Assembly (NCBI GenBank): GCA_018697195.1 | Contig: CM031864.1 | Coordinates: forward strand, 24,872,086 to 24,936,085 | Direction of reading: 5' to 3' | Origin: Certhia americana | Taxonomy: Eukaryota > Chordata > Aves > Passeriformes > Certhiidae | Length of the DNA: 64,000 bases | Part shown: in pieces, positions 1-11,387 of the stretch | Layout: every line of letters begins with the position of its first letter | How positions within the stretch are numbered: the stretch's first letter is position 1 | Notes under the pieces: model-generated | Seen by the model: the letters and a program-made list of their open reading frames with translations, nothing else | What the model was told of the DNA's origin: nothing | Databases searched by the model: none | Made by a program: the position numbers and the translations under genes

Positions 1-777
1 CCAGCCAAGTGAGCCGCTGTTTGCTTAGGGATTTCCGGGCATTTTGAGTTTTCCCCAAACAGTATTTATAGCATGTCAGACTGCCTTTGATGGAGACTGC
101 CCTTTCTCTCTGCCTCCTTCCCTCCCTCTTGTCTTGCCTAAGCAGGCTGTAGCAGTGATTCTAGCATCCCCGTCATCTCTATCATCACAGGGACGCTTGG
201 TAATATCCATCATCTCGTACAAACGTTTCCCATTCCGCCGACCTAGTACTAATCTAACGCTCGAGTACTCCAAATCTCTATTAAGTGCCTGTATTTTTGT
301 TGACTTTTGTACCTGGCTGCGGCTGCTTGGTTCTATCTCCTCCCTGGTCAGAGGAAATGGAAGTGCTGCAGCGGCTGCAGTCTCGCAGACCCGAGGACGA
401 ATACCAGCGGACAAACAGCGCCAGGACCGACCCCGGGGGCTGCGGGGGCGGGAGCGTGAGAATGTCAGTGCAGAGCGGGGAACCCGGCCATGCGATGGGG
501 ACAGCCCCAAAGGGCCGGGGACAGCTGCCAGGGATGGGGAGCAGGTTCGAGAGGCCCCGGCGGTCCCCGCCCGCGGCGCCTTCAGCACCACCAGCCGCGG
601 ACAGCGCCCGGCCCCGCCGCGGTCCCCGGGAGCGGAGCTGCGCCCCAAAAGGGGCCCTGAACCCCCACACCGCCCCCATCCCCATCCTGGGGTGCACCCA
701 TCCCTCCCAGGCCTCCTCCCCTCCCCCCACCCCACCCCCCCCCGCCCCCGGCCCGCCCCGCCGCCGCGGACACTGAC
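1..777 (-). other. NMNAT2: NMNAT2 intron 1, 5' portion
   Basis: This is intronic sequence downstream of the NMNAT2 exon 1 donor (GTCAGT at 777-772), running off the left edge. The part next to the exon (about 350-777) is GC-rich and belongs to the CpG island, with a C-rich stretch at 719-752. The outer part (1-350) has moderate GC but remains CpG-dense at 160-270. It includes an apparent expanded RE1 at 581-608. Long open frames occur on both strands here, but they look like a by-product of base composition and none resembles a known protein. Confidence 0.85.
581..608 (+). promoter_or_regulatory. Candidate expanded REST/NRSF (RE1) site
   Basis: The left half-site TTCAGCACC (581-589) and right half-site GGACAGCGCC (599-608) both match the two halves of the canonical 21-bp RE1 exactly. 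They are separated by 9 bases instead of 2, giving a half-site spacing about 7 bp longer than canonical. Non-canonical RE1s with widened spacing of this size are an established class of REST sites. The site lies about 170 bp inside intron 1 of NMNAT2, a neuron-enriched gene, so repression in non-neuronal cells is a reasonable inference. Confidence 0.6.
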
Positions 778-862
778 CGAACATCTGGATGTGCCCCTTG
801 GTGATGGGGTTGAAGCTGCCGCAGGCCAGCAGGATAACGTGGGTCTTGGTGGTCTCGGTCAT
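778..862 (-). CDS. NMNAT2: NMNAT2 coding exon 1 (5' partial gene)
   Basis: This exon encodes the first 28 residues of nicotinamide/nicotinic acid mononucleotide adenylyltransferase 2, beginning [19 protein letters not shown]. The family makes NAD+ from NMN and ATP; isoform 2 is a short-lived, palmitoylated Golgi and axonal vesicle protein needed for axon survival. Residues 15-24 ([10 protein letters not shown]) are the nucleotidyltransferase ATP-binding motif. The start codon (862-860) has a good context, with ACC immediately before the ATG. The exon ends after the first base of codon 29, directly before a GTCAGT donor at 777-772. The remaining exons lie beyond position 1. The N-terminus separates it from NMNAT1 and NMNAT3, and its position next to SMG7 agrees with vertebrate gene order. 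Confidence 0.95.
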
Positions 863-1039
863 GGTGCGGCCCTGCCCGGCCCCGCCGCGGTCTGTGGCTC
901 GGTGCGGCTGCGGGAGGGAGGAAGGCGGAGGGATGGAGCGGGGCCGGGCGGGAGCGGGGGCGGTGCCGCGGCTGCGGGAGCCGGGCCGGGGCCGCCCCTC
1001 GCCAGCACGGCCCGGGACACGGCCCCGCGGGGTCCTACA

Positions 1040-1205
1040 CACCCGTGTGTGAGTGTTCACTCATGTGCACACGCACCACGGGCACACAGCCATCCCCGCG
1101 GCATGCAGAGGGGCACACGCCCCGGCACAGATGCGCCCCAGCGCACACACACAGGGATGGGTACACAGCCGCATCCGCTCTATGGACACTCTCACTCACA
1201 GAGGT
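1040..1205. repeat. CA/TG-rich low-complexity stretch
   Basis: This stretch is an imperfect mixture of CACACA, GTGTGTG and GCACAC words such as ACACACCCGTGTGTGAGTG, with no strict repeat unit. It separates the NMNAT2 CpG island from the first CR1 fragment. I see no gene in it. Confidence 0.5.
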
Positions 1206-1234
1206 GCAGCAGGGACACACCGGCATCCCCAGGA

Positions 1235-1605
1235 CTGAGGAGATGGAACAGGAGGTTTAGCCTGCAAATGAGGAGGCTGAAGGGAGACCTTGTCACACCC
1301 TACAACTCCCTGAAACGAGGGTGTAAGCAGGTGGGGGATCAGTATTTTCTCCCAGGCAACCAGCAACAGGAAAAGAAGATATAGTCTTAGGCCGACAGAC
1401 ATCAGGAGAAATTTCTTCACAGAAAGGATGTTTACACTCTGGAATGGGATGCTCAAAGAGGCAGTGTAGTCACCATCCCTGGAGGTGTTTAAGGAAAGAC
1501 TGGATGCAGCACTCAATGCCATGACGTAGTTGACAAGGTGGTAATCAGTCAGAGGTTGGACTTGATGACCTCAGACATTTTTTTCAGCCTAACTGATTCT
1601 GTGAT
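1235..1605 (+). mobile_element. CR1 LINE 3' fragment
   Basis: The segment follows the usual order of an avian CR1 3' end in plus orientation. It has the GAGGAGGCTGAAGGGAGACC block, then AGGAGAAATTTCTTCAC, then CATCCCTGGAGGTGTTTAAG, then GGTTGGACTTGATGACCTC, and a tail ending in GATTCTGTGAT. It is 5'-truncated and cannot encode a complete protein. Confidence 0.85.
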
Positions 1606-4600
1606 CTGCACAACTCAGTGTGCTCATGAGCAGCTACATGTGTTCACCCTGCTGCTCAGGTGGTCCCAGCCTGGGACCTGCATTGGTGTCCCAGCTGCTC
1701 CAGCCTCAACACATCATTGCTGCAGCATCCTTTTCTGGGGTTCTATGGGGAAAATAACTTGTGGAGCTTCAGCTTCACCCAACACATCCATTTAATTGCC
1801 TGAAAGAGACCAACATTAAATAGATGTTATGTATTCACCAAAAGCCTGTCTTTACTGCAAGGTAAACTAGTACCAGGCTACCCAACTGTCTTATTCTCAA
1901 AATTTCTCATTTTTAGGACTACAGCATTGATGTTCTCCACTAAAGAAGCTCCTTGGCCTGAGCAAGGGTCAGCAGAACCCTCTCTGCTTACAGCCACTGA
2001 AGAAGAGCTGCATGCAGCTGCTCTCAGCTCCTTCCCGAAGGCTGTCCTGGCCCTATCTCTGGATCCTACGCACAGATTTTCCTCTCAGCAGGAACCAAGA
2101 GGTCTCCCTTGCTACCTTCATCTGTCTTCCACCTCTGTCCTTAAGAGGACATTCCCCAGACACTCATTTCTGCCTTCTCATGGAAGACACTTTTAGCCCT
2201 ACCCACAGCAGTGTGCTATGTTTCTCCTTGTCCTGCTAAGATTAATTATTCACAATCCTTTGATGGAAAACTTTTCCCCTCCCAGTTCAGCCAGGTGCTG
2301 GGATACTCATCAGCCTGAGTGATATGAAGGAGCAGGACCACCAGGGAATGAACCCAAGATGATGCTGAATCTGTTTGTTCAGGGAGCCCTTCAATCCTTG
2401 TTGTGGAGGCCCTGGCTGCACTCACACTCTCAGGAGCACACACGGATAGCAAGAAGTGCTCTGTCTCACTGCATAGGGGTGTGGAAACACCTCTGGGTTA
2501 ATATTCCTCTGGTTAATATTACCTCTGGGGTAATATTCCTATCCTGATTTTTAATTCAGACTAAACTGGTGTTGAGGGAGAGAGATGCAGAGACAGGTGG
2601 TGTGCTCTGCCCCTTATTCCCTGCTCTATGTTCTTACTAGTTCTATATGGACATATGATTCTATGGGATTAGATTTTGGGGTTGTGTTGGGCTTTTTCCT
2701 GTGCTGCTCCTCCAAGCTTACCCTGAAAAAGAGAAACTCACAACCTTAGGAAAAGAAGTTTCTATGCAGTTTTAACACTGGTGCTGTGCACAGCATAACT
2801 CTGCCTTTAAAACCACAGGTCTTGTCAGCAGGGAAATGGGTGCTCCTCTCCTGCATGTTCCCACCAAGGATGGTGTCCTACCCCCTTCTTTTGTGGGTGG
2901 TACAACTGCCACCAGTATGAAATATGGGGGTATGCCCTTTACGAGAAGATTCTTCACTGATTCCTTTTATACAGAAGAGGCAGAAGTTGATGTGAGACCG
3001 CTGAATTTTTTGTTAATCCTAACCCCATTTCCTGCTAATTTTGCATAAGAAATTTTGCAGGGGAGCTCTACCTTCTGTAGCTTATACAACCTGCAGCTGT
3101 TGCAGCATGAAGTGCTGCTGTTGCAGAAGGCACAAATGGATGAAACTGCCTGTGGCCGAGTTCTCTGACTTCCTGGTGATGCCAAACACATCCCGCTGGT
3201 CCTGACAGCTCCTGCCATGCAGCTGAATCTCTCTGCCTCCTTTGTTTCACACTGGGGTTTGACCTTAAACACCAGTGAAAGAAAAAGATCACCTGTCCAG
3301 ACATAGGCTACACACTGCCTGGTCATGGTGGGGACAAGGTCTGGCCAGCACTGCCAGGCCGAGGTAAGGATGAGGTCTGGGCAGCCCTGTCTGTGGCTCT
3401 TCCTTGGCTTTCCTGCTGCGTGCTGGATAGTGAGTGATATGGTATATCAGCTGTCACTTAGCAACACTGCCAGCTAGGGAGCAGCGACAGGTTTTGGTGC
3501 AGGAGTGAAGCCTGCAAGGCTGTGCAGTAGTTATTTCACCTTTTTCTCCTTAGTATTTTCTAACACAGCATGTATTTTCTTTTACTTCCTGCTTTCCCTG
3601 AACCTGTGGGTGTAGGTTTCCCACGGCTAAAGACAACAGTCCCAGCTGCAGGAGCCAGATGTTCCCTGCCAGCCCTCCCTGTGATTGTTGTGCAGCACTG
3701 GAGCACCCCGAGACCCCCAGCAGATTTGAGCTCCAGGCCAGCCCATGGTGGCAAGCAGCCATCTGCCACCTGCAGAGCTGGTACAGCAGGACACAGAGAT
3801 GGCAGGAGGATGATTAGCTGGGGTTTATTCTCTGAGGAAGAAAACAGCATGGAGAAACACAGGGACCTGCCTACACAGGGGAGCTCATATCAGCACTGCA
3901 AAATCGTTGCCTGTGGGACTTGAGACCTGTTAAGCACACCTGAAACGTGTCCTGTGGCTCACACCAATGGAATTTATGTGCATGGATTTGTCCAACTCTT
4001 CACCATCTGCACACCAGGCCCCAAGAGCAGGGGGCCGTGCAGAAGGCAGGAAGATCGTGGCTGTGTTCACTGGGGTGAGGGATGGGGACCCCTCAGTTCT
4101 CCCAGCACTGCCTCTCACCTTGTCCCTTCTCTTGGGCTCAGGAACAGGAAGAGAAACCTTCTAGCTTAATGCTTTTGAACTGAAAGCCTGCAAACTCTTC
4201 AAAAAAACTCAAATCTATCAGAGAAAAAGACAATTAGAGAGGCTTAAACCATTTGTGAATCCATCCTGGCATATTTTGGAGCCTTTTCTGATAAGGACTA
4301 AGAAGCAGATTCAGTTCTTCTCCCCACATGCCAGCCCTATGACTCTAAGAATTTTTGCAATGCAACAATGCACTTTAAAAAAAAAAAAAAAAAAAGCCTT
4401 TCCGTGAGAATTAACAAACAAAAGATAGATCTTGAATAAGGGAGTTGCTTATTTGGTGGCCCAGTTGGAATAAAACCCCTGGTTCCCACAAAAGCAGTTT
4501 TTTTTTTAATTTACACACATTTTTAAAGATATAATCTCAACGTATCTAGCCAAAACTCAGGCTTGCAAACCCAGCCCATGGGAGGGAAAGGATTTGCAAA

Positions 4601-5399
4601 CATAAGGAAGCCAGACCAAAGTGGCAAATTGGGCCAGGCTAGACAGCCCAAGCTGAACCAGTTGCTCATGGAACAACAGCATAGGACAAAAATTGGAAGC
4701 ACCTGGGGGTAGCTGCTATGGCAGGAGCCTAATTGAGATGGAAGGAGCTGCCAAACCCAGGGCAACCAGGTCTGATGCCACATGGGGTAGGACAGCCTGC
4801 CCCAAAGGGAGGAGTCTTCCTTTTTGGATGACCTGTTGTAGGACCAGACATTCAAACAAGGAAGAGGTAAGCAAAGCTGAAAAGCAGCCAGTGAAAGACA
4901 TGATTTATAACTGAGGCTTGAAAATTTATGAGTAGTCTGGGGAGTTCTTCTCAGGGCTTAGTACATCATGCACTGGAAGAATGTGCCAAAGGGTGCCATG
5001 AGATATAGCTGGAGATCTGTCGAGGTTTAGGACTTAACACCCTGGTTGTGGCCTCTGTGAACTGACCCCAAGTGCTGTGCAGTGTTTCTGGGACACTGGA
5101 CTGACATTTGAGGCAATCTCCTGGGGAAGGTCAGTTTGGGAACCAATTTCTCTTACCCACATTCAGCAACACCAGCTGAACACTGGCCACAGATGCATTT
5201 AGCTTGGGAGCCCTTTAGATATCTCTGTTTCTGAGGATACAGCTTGGATCAGTCTGCACAGGCAGGATTGTAGCTGGATTCTTGGGATGGGGAGTGAGGC
5301 CGAGGCACTCAGCATGGATCCTGGGTGTGACAGCTACAGCTGGCTGTAAGCTGCACAGATAATTTGGCCACAACAGACACCACTCGACCAGCCTAGCTA
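1606..5399. other. Intergenic sequence without recognised gene
   Basis: This is AT/GC-balanced sequence between NMNAT2 and SMG7. Open frames here are short (no more than about 120 codons), lack splice or codon signals and match no family I know. A 19-base A run lies at 4377-4395 and could be the remains of a retrotransposed tail, but I see no source element next to it. No RNA gene was recognised. Confidence 0.6.
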
Positions 5400-5662
5400 G
5401 TCAGAGAACAGAAGTAAACAAGTCCCCAGGTATAATGATAGGCTGAATTTGAACTCAAACAGGGGACCCCAATCAATCCCATTCAATCCTGAGTGCAGAT
5501 ACCTAATTGGGCAGTGAGCTGGGCAGTGTTAAGACCCCAACCAGTTGCATATGCAAGCACAGGAAATTCAAAGCCCCTGTTAAAGGGGGCACCCATCAAT
5601 AAATGTTGGCTGTTGCCACATGAACTTTGGTGTGTTCTGTCCCGTGCCTGTCTCCAACCACA
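5400..5662 (+). mobile_element. Probable endogenous retrovirus LTR remnant
   Basis: The segment has the look of the 3' part of an LTR. AATAAA at 5598-5603 is followed within about 30 bases by a GT-rich stretch (TTTGGTGTGTTCTGTCC, from about 5624), the usual R/U5 arrangement, and ends near a CA. The left boundary is uncertain. I found no target-site duplication or internal retroviral sequence, so it would be a solo or broken LTR. Confidence 0.4.
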
Positions 5663-7649
5663 GCGGCACCCAGGAATGGCTGCTTGCTCTCTCCCTTCCA
5701 AAAGTGAGTTAGATTTTAGTTAATGTGAAAGGGTACTTCTTCCCAGAATGCTCAGCACTTATTCTCAAAAAATTAAAAGGAAATCCGTTACCTTATGAAT
5801 TATAAGGTTTGGAAGGAATTTCTCTAAGAAATGAGGCCTATTTTATAATTTTTTCTTTCTTCTAGGTGATATTTGCAAGTGAATAATGAAGGCTTAACAA
5901 ACCTCTACACAGTTGAAATTCCTGAAGTTTTGCATACAGGCTATATTTGGGGAAAAGAGGTTATTACTAAGGTAAGATGAAGCTTTTGACACTAACAATT
6001 CAAAATTGAAGTAGGATAATCTGGGATGACAACAAGTACACTTAAATCATGATAACGTAATTACTGATCAGGAAGAATAGAGGACAAAATTAGGATTGTT
6101 TAGGTATCTTCATGCTTTGTTTCTTCCTTCAAATGCTGTTGAGTGCTAATTTCCCACATCACAACATTTAGATTGAAACAGCCACCAAACCTGCAGAGAA
6201 TGTGATGCTTCATCATTCAGCTGTTGAGCTATTCACTCATCTTTCCTTGATCCCAGGTTTTCATGCCAAGCAGCAAGAGAATGTGATGTCTCAAAGATAT
6301 AAAAGCCGAAGTTTGTCAGGGAGACAGAGGGCTGTCCAGAGCCACATCTGTGCATGAAAAGAGAGACAGAATATCTGCAGACAAAGGGGAGGCCTTGGAC
6401 TCAGTGAGTCTCATGGGACAATTAAAGATGTTAGTATTAATGAAGAAAGATGGAAGCAGGCTCCACATGGTCCACTTTTCCACTGCAGTCTGAAATGACC
6501 TTGATGAAACCTCTTCTGTTCCCCTGACTATCGGTTAAGTGGGGATGGTCCTTGCTTACCTCTTAGAGCATGTTTTGAGGACAAAACATCCAAGGTCTGT
6601 AAAATGTTGAGCTGGTATGGTGACAGAGGCAGTCGAAGGATGCAAAATGGATTTATGTTTGGGATTACAAGACTTTCCCTCTGGAGAGCAGAGCAGCTTC
6701 AGTCCTGGGCATTTTGGCTGCATTGTGGGTGAGGGCTGGGGTTGTTCAATGGGTTCACAGTGTCTCTGGTCTACCCTCCTTCTCTGGGGACCAAATCCTT
6801 TCCCATGCTGTGATACTAATAAAATGATAGGTTACAGTTATTGACCCGTAAATGACAAAGAAGATAATACAAGTTGACCTCTATGAGAAATCTGCTTCTT
6901 TTATCACAAATCTCTTGGAACTAAACTAACGGGAGATTGAATTGGGGGTGCCCCTTAAATAGAAGGAAATTATCCCCTTGCTCTGTGCAACAAAAGGTTT
7001 GAATTAGAATTTCATAAGAAATAGAGCAGAGAAATGCAGCAATGTCAAGTCCTCAAAAATGTTATATGGGACAATCTGATGACAAATCTGGAGTTGTGGA
7101 AGAGCCGTCTGAGAGTCAAGAAGAGAAAGTGTGGGCAAGAAACTCACGCACACACTGTCCTAATGGACAGATCTATTTCAACAGTGCAGAAACTCAAAGG
7201 GAAGAAAAAGGCCTGAAAAACAAGGAAAAGTCTGCAAAGATTCCGAATTTCTTTGCTTCTTTGTCTGGAAGATATTAAAGAGCTGTGAGAAAAGGTGAAG
7301 GGAGACTTTGTGACTGGGGAGGTTGTCCTGATGGACCACAGGTTTCCTCATGCAGCTGTCCTTAGGTGTGGCTCTGCTTGGCAATTTATATAGGCATTAA
7401 ACAAGTTAAATAACACTGGCAATGACACCTAACAGATTCTCTTCAAAATATCCAGGGCTGCCTGTTCCCTACTGCCCAAGACTCAGAAGTCAGTTCTGCC
7501 CCATGGGAACCTCTCTGGTCTTTTGGGGTGGCTCTGAAAATGGTTTGGACTCAGACAAGACTAAGCAAGACAGCCACTGAGTTGATGCTCTTTGTGCCTG
7601 ACACAGCATGAGCATGATGCCTCCAGGGAGCACTTTATGGTCTCCTGGA
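5663..7649. other. Intergenic sequence without recognised gene
   Basis: I see no gene, RNA or mobile element with a recognisable structure here. The sequence is moderately AT-rich with scattered short open frames on both strands and no splice-supported coding signal. Confidence 0.55.
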
Positions 7650-8034
7650 TGAGAACTGTGCTCATCAAGAAAGGATACAGGAATTGGGATTGTTGACCTG
7701 GAGAAGAGAAGGTTTTGTGGTGACCTAATTGTGACCTCCTAGTAGCTGAAGGGAACTGACTGGAAAGATGGAGAGGGACTTTGGACAGGGACCTGGAGAA
7801 ACAGGACAAGGGAGAACGTATTTGTACTGACAGAGGATGGGGTTAGATGGGATATTGGGAAGAAATTCTTTCCTGTGAGGGTGGTGTGACACTGGCATAG
7901 GAGTGTGCATAGCTCTGGCATTGCTCAGAGAAGCTGTGGCTGCCCCATCCCTGGAAGTGTTGCAGGCCATGCTGGATGGGGCTTGAGGCAAATTGGGATA
8001 ATGGAAGGTGTCCCTGCCCATTGCAGGGGGACTA
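7650..8034 (+). mobile_element. CR1 LINE 3' fragment
   Basis: Characteristic CR1 blocks appear in order: CCTGGAGAAGAGAAGGTTTTG, GGTGACCTAATTGTGACCT, GGGAAGAAATTCTTTCCTGT, GAAGCTGTGGCTGCCCCATC, GGCTTGAGGCAAATTGGGAT and GTGTCCCTGCCCATTGCAGG. The orientation is plus. The extreme 3' tail is degraded, so the end is approximate. Confidence 0.85.
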
Positions 8035-8950
8035 GAATGAAGTGAGCTCTAGCAGTTTGAAGCCATTCCCCATTGTCTTGTCACTCCAGGCCCTTGTCCA
8101 GAGCCCCTCTCCATCTTTCTTGTTGGCCCCTTCAGGTACTGGAAGGCCACAATCAGGTGCAAGATGCCCTGAGCGTGCTGGATCAGGAGCAGAGGGATCC
8201 AGGCCATAAAATCTCATAGTACAAACTCAGTCTGGTTTAGCACAGGACAGGCTACAGGCAGGCAGAAGCAGTCCCAGTTTGCCCAGTGCTGAACCAGTTT
8301 GCTCCTGCTCTGCAGCTGAGAGTCTGGAGGCATGGAGCCGAGCCCTGGTCCCTGAGAGGCTGCACAGGATTCCATGGGAGGTTTGCCCATGGCTCACTGC
8401 CCAGCCCTGGTTGCACTGAAACCAGGAAAGCCATTCTGCAGCCTTGCAAGGCTGCTGTTTAAACATATGTGGCCCTGAAAATAATTTCCTTAAACACATT
8501 CCTTTTTTCAACCTGAAAATATGTGGGGGGTTTAGTTTTGAAACATGATCTTTCATTTTGTCCTCAGGTCACTTACAGACTCAAATGACAGACCTTCTAT
8601 TAGCCAGCCACCTTGTGCTCTCTGATCCCAAATTTTCCTCTGCCTCATTTCTTCAGGCTGGCTCATGTGCTTGAATGGACACTGAACTCAGTGGGATTTT
8701 TTCTGCTATAAAAAGACAAATTGGAGCCCAAAACAAGTCACCAAGTTGGCATGGGAGGTGGGACCACATGGTGTAAATAGTGGAAAAACTGTAAATGTTG
8801 AGCTGTGATAGAATGTTGTACCCAGGTGCAAGGTTACTGTCTGATGTACCCATGTCCTGGCTGCATGCTGAGGTGTTCTGGGGTGACTTTATGATGCTTG
8901 TATCCCCAATTGCCTGTTCTGTTTATGCTGGATATTGAGTTATGCACCTC
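8035..8950. other. Intergenic sequence without recognised gene
   Basis: Unique-looking sequence between a CR1 fragment and an LTR. Two overlapping minus-strand frames near 8227-8556 are open but resemble no known protein and carry no gene signals. Confidence 0.5.
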
Positions 8951-9577
8951 TGTCATGGTTTGAACGACAGGTGTCTGCTAAGGAAGGCAGGAGCCTCCCT
9001 TGGAATGGAGAATTTAAACCCCCTCCCTCACAATTATTATAACTTTGAAATTAAGGGGCTCTCAGGTGAAGATATGGGAATAGGAATAACAGTTCTTTAT
9101 TAGGGGAACTAAAATAAACAATAAAACCAAAACACATGCAGTAAGACAAACAAATAAACAAACAAACCCACTGACAGAGTCAGGATACAACCTGACCCCC
9201 TGTGGGTCAGGGTGTTGGTGGCAGTGCCATTCCATGGTGGCTGCAGTCCCAGTGACAGATGTGGCTCTGTTGAAGTGATGCTCCTGTAGAAAAGTGGAGG
9301 TTTTTGCTGAAGGTCCAGTGGTGATAGATGGGTCTGGTCTGCCTCTGAGAATCCAGCAGAAAAGACTGGCTTGGTGTTCCAACTCCCAGATTTTTATCCA
9401 AGTAGGAATACTTGGCTCCTCCCCCTGGCTTGAGCATTTCCCAGTGGGATGATCTAATTTTATCAGTGAGACTCAATGGCCCATTAGCAGATCTCTCCCT
9501 GGAGGGAGGATGAGTTGTGGAAGAGATAAGAAAACTTAAGAAACCCCAGCAGGTTTTTTGACAGTTGGCCATTGACA
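8951..9577 (-). mobile_element. Solo-type LTR of an avian endogenous retrovirus (ERVL-like)
   Basis: The segment is bounded by the inverted pair TGTCA (8951-8955) and TGACA (9573-9577). Read on the minus strand it starts TGTCAATGGCC and ends ACCATGACA. On that strand an AATAAA polyadenylation signal near 9095-9102 is followed by GAACTGTTATTCC, consistent with an R/U5 region. Its length of 627 bp is normal for such LTRs. I see no convincing target-site duplication and no flanking retroviral coding sequence. The ERVL assignment is an impression from similar LTRs in songbird genomes. Confidence 0.65.
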
Positions 9578-9585
9578 GACAATCA

Positions 9586-9617
9586 CCCCCCCCCCCCCCC
9601 ATACCCCCCACCCCCCA
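9586..9617. repeat. Poly-C tract
   Basis: Fifteen consecutive C (9586-9600) are followed by a second C-rich run (CCCCCCACCCCCC). The tract lies immediately beyond the right edge of the adjacent LTR. Confidence 0.9.
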
Positions 9618-10261
9618 AGTTTCAACAGATGATAATAGAATACAGAGTTTTGGTTACATTTTTCACTGCAACCCATGTCAACCTCTAAGACAGGTTCTGA
9701 GAGCAAAGGCAGGGAGAAGAAGCACGCAGGTTTTTTTCAGAAACTGCACTTGCTCTGCCGCATCCTCTCACAGACTGTGCTGCCTGCAGCACGGACAGAC
9801 AGCAGGAGAGAGCTCTCTGCTTTTTAGTTAGGGGTTTTTTTTAACCTAGCTGAGGCAGTGAAGTTCCCTGGATTGTGTTTTTTCTTTTTCTTGGAACTGT
9901 TCACACCTGCTCTGGACTGAAAACACAGAAAAACACTGGGAGCTCACACCTGTGGCCCACTGGGGCCTGAGACATGGTGTTCCAGTGCCAGAGGGACTGA
10001 TAAGAGACTGGGCGAGCCAACCTACACCCCATGACAAGGACTTTCTGAGTTTGCCATCTCTTCAGAACAGCGAGAGGTTCTATTGTTTAATATTATTCAT
10101 TTTTTGTGCGTTGTGAGTGCTTTGCTTGTTGAATAAACAGTATTTTTCCACTTTTTCTCCAAGGAAATCTTTTCCCAAACCATCTGGGGGAGGGGCCGCT
10201 TGAGTCTGCTTTCTAGAGGGATCCCATTCAGAGGTTTCTTCCCAGATTGCCCTAAACCAGG
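9618..10261. other. Intergenic sequence without recognised gene
   Basis: I see no gene or structured element between the poly-C tract and the next CR1 copy. Confidence 0.5.
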
Positions 10262-10755
10262 ATGCCCTACCTGGAACACTATGTCTGGCTTCAGAGACTC
10301 CAGCATGAGAAGGACATGGAGCTGTTGGAGAGAGTCCAGACAAGGCTACCAATATGATCAGAGAGATGGAGCAGTTTTGTTATGAGGAAAGGCTGGGAGA
10401 ATTTGGGTTGTACAGCCTGGAGAAAACATGCTTCAGTGTGATCTAATTGTGGCCTTGCAGTACCTGAGGGGAGCCTACAGCAAAGAGATGGAGTGACAGA
10501 CAAGGGAGAATGGCTTTCCACTGCCAGAGGGCAGAGTTGGATGGGATATTGAGCAGAAATTTCTCCCTGTGAGGGTGGTAAGGCATAGGTTGCCAAGAGC
10601 AGCTGTGGCTGCCCTATCCCTGGAAGTATTCCAGGGCAGGTTTCACAGGGCTCAGAGCAATCTGGTCTAGTGGAAAGTGTCTAGTGGAAGGAGCGTTAGA
10701 AAGAGATTATCTTCAATGTCTGTTCCAACCCAAACCATGCTGGGATTCTATGTGC
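10262..10755 (+). mobile_element. CR1 LINE 3' fragment
   Basis: This copy reaches further 5' than its neighbours: it contains CCTGGAACACTATGTCTGGC, AGAAGGACATGGAGCTGTTG and GCCTGGAGAAAACATGC, then the usual AGCTGTGGCTGCCCTATCCC and CTGTTCCAACCCAAACCATG, and closes on GGGATTCTATG. Orientation is plus. Frames are broken by substitutions, so it is an inactive remnant. Confidence 0.85.
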
Positions 10756-11014
10756 CAACTCCAGGGCCATGAGCCACATCCCTGGTGTGGAATTCATCCC
10801 GTGTCTGACCTTGCTGCCTCCCAGGAAATAGGGCTTGTGGCATCAGAGGCTTTGGGTAATGGAGGGACTCTTAGATGAGGTGTATTTGGGACATTTTGGA
10901 GTGATCCTTGGAGCCAGGCACCCAAGCTGGCAAACCCCCTGGGAATCCCCAGTGTGGCAAGCAGACAGGGAACAGGAGGTCTGGTTTGTGACACCCTCTT
11001 GTCTTCCTCTCTTG

Positions 11015-11183
11015 CCCAAGGAAATGATGGAGACACCATCTCTGGAGGTGTTCAAGAGGCATCTGGATGTGGCACTGGGTGACGTGTTTAGTGATTTAGG
11101 GGTTACCATGGCAGTGCTGGGTTGACAGTTGGATTTGATGATCCTTTAGGTCTCTTCCAACCTTAATGCTTCTATTCTATAAT
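11015..11183 (+). mobile_element. CR1 LINE 3' tail fragment
   Basis: The tail blocks CATCTCTGGAGGTGTTCAAG, GGATTTGATGATCCTTTAGG and TCTCTTCCAACCTTAATGCT are followed by TTCTATTCTAT. Flanking sequence back to about 10830 may be an older part of the same insertion but is too diverged to assign. Confidence 0.8.
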
Positions 11184-11385
11184 TGCAAAATGGGTGTGAT
11201 TCCTATTAATGCCTTTATTCCTTACTGATTTATTTTTGCTCTCACTGTCTTTGCAATGCTGACTTCAGCTTGTAAATTATGAAGAATAACAGTCAGTGAG
11301 GGATAATGACCTTAATAAAAACAAGTTTCCTTTCTTTCCTTTTTCCCCCCTCATTTGACGTGTGCTTCAGCAACACTATTGATGC
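11180..11385 (+). repeat. Dispersed repeat, copy A (unnamed)
   Basis: This roughly 200-bp segment is homologous to 36889-37095 in SMG7 intron 4. Shared blocks in the same order include GTGTGATTCCTATT, TTCAGCTT..AAATTATG, AATAA.AGTCAGTG, AATG.CCTTA.TAAA and TTTGA.GT.TGCTTCA.CAACA. Copy A sits directly between two CR1 tails. I do not recognise the family; it could be an old DNA-transposon or LTR fragment. Confidence 0.65.
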
Positions 11386-11387
11386 CT

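Larger units (their letters stand above)
350..1040. promoter_or_regulatory. NMNAT2: NMNAT2 CpG island, promoter and 5' UTR
   Basis: This is a dense run of CpG dinucleotides with very high GC, surrounding NMNAT2 exon 1. On the minus strand, positions 863 to about 1040 contain the 5' UTR and core promoter, with GC-rich tracts and no obvious TATA box. The transcription start cannot be fixed from sequence alone. The island ends sharply near 1040, where a CA/TG-rich low-complexity stretch begins. Confidence 0.75.

Noticed and set aside
44..1384. 446-codon open frame on the plus strand across NMNAT2 exon 1
   Set aside because: It runs antisense through the CpG island, the NMNAT2 exon and a CA-rich stretch into a CR1. 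The peptide is Pro/Arg/Gly-biased from base composition and resembles no known protein.
4377..4395. A19 run as the tail of a processed pseudogene
   Set aside because: The preceding few hundred bases show no similarity to any coding sequence I recognise and no target-site duplication.
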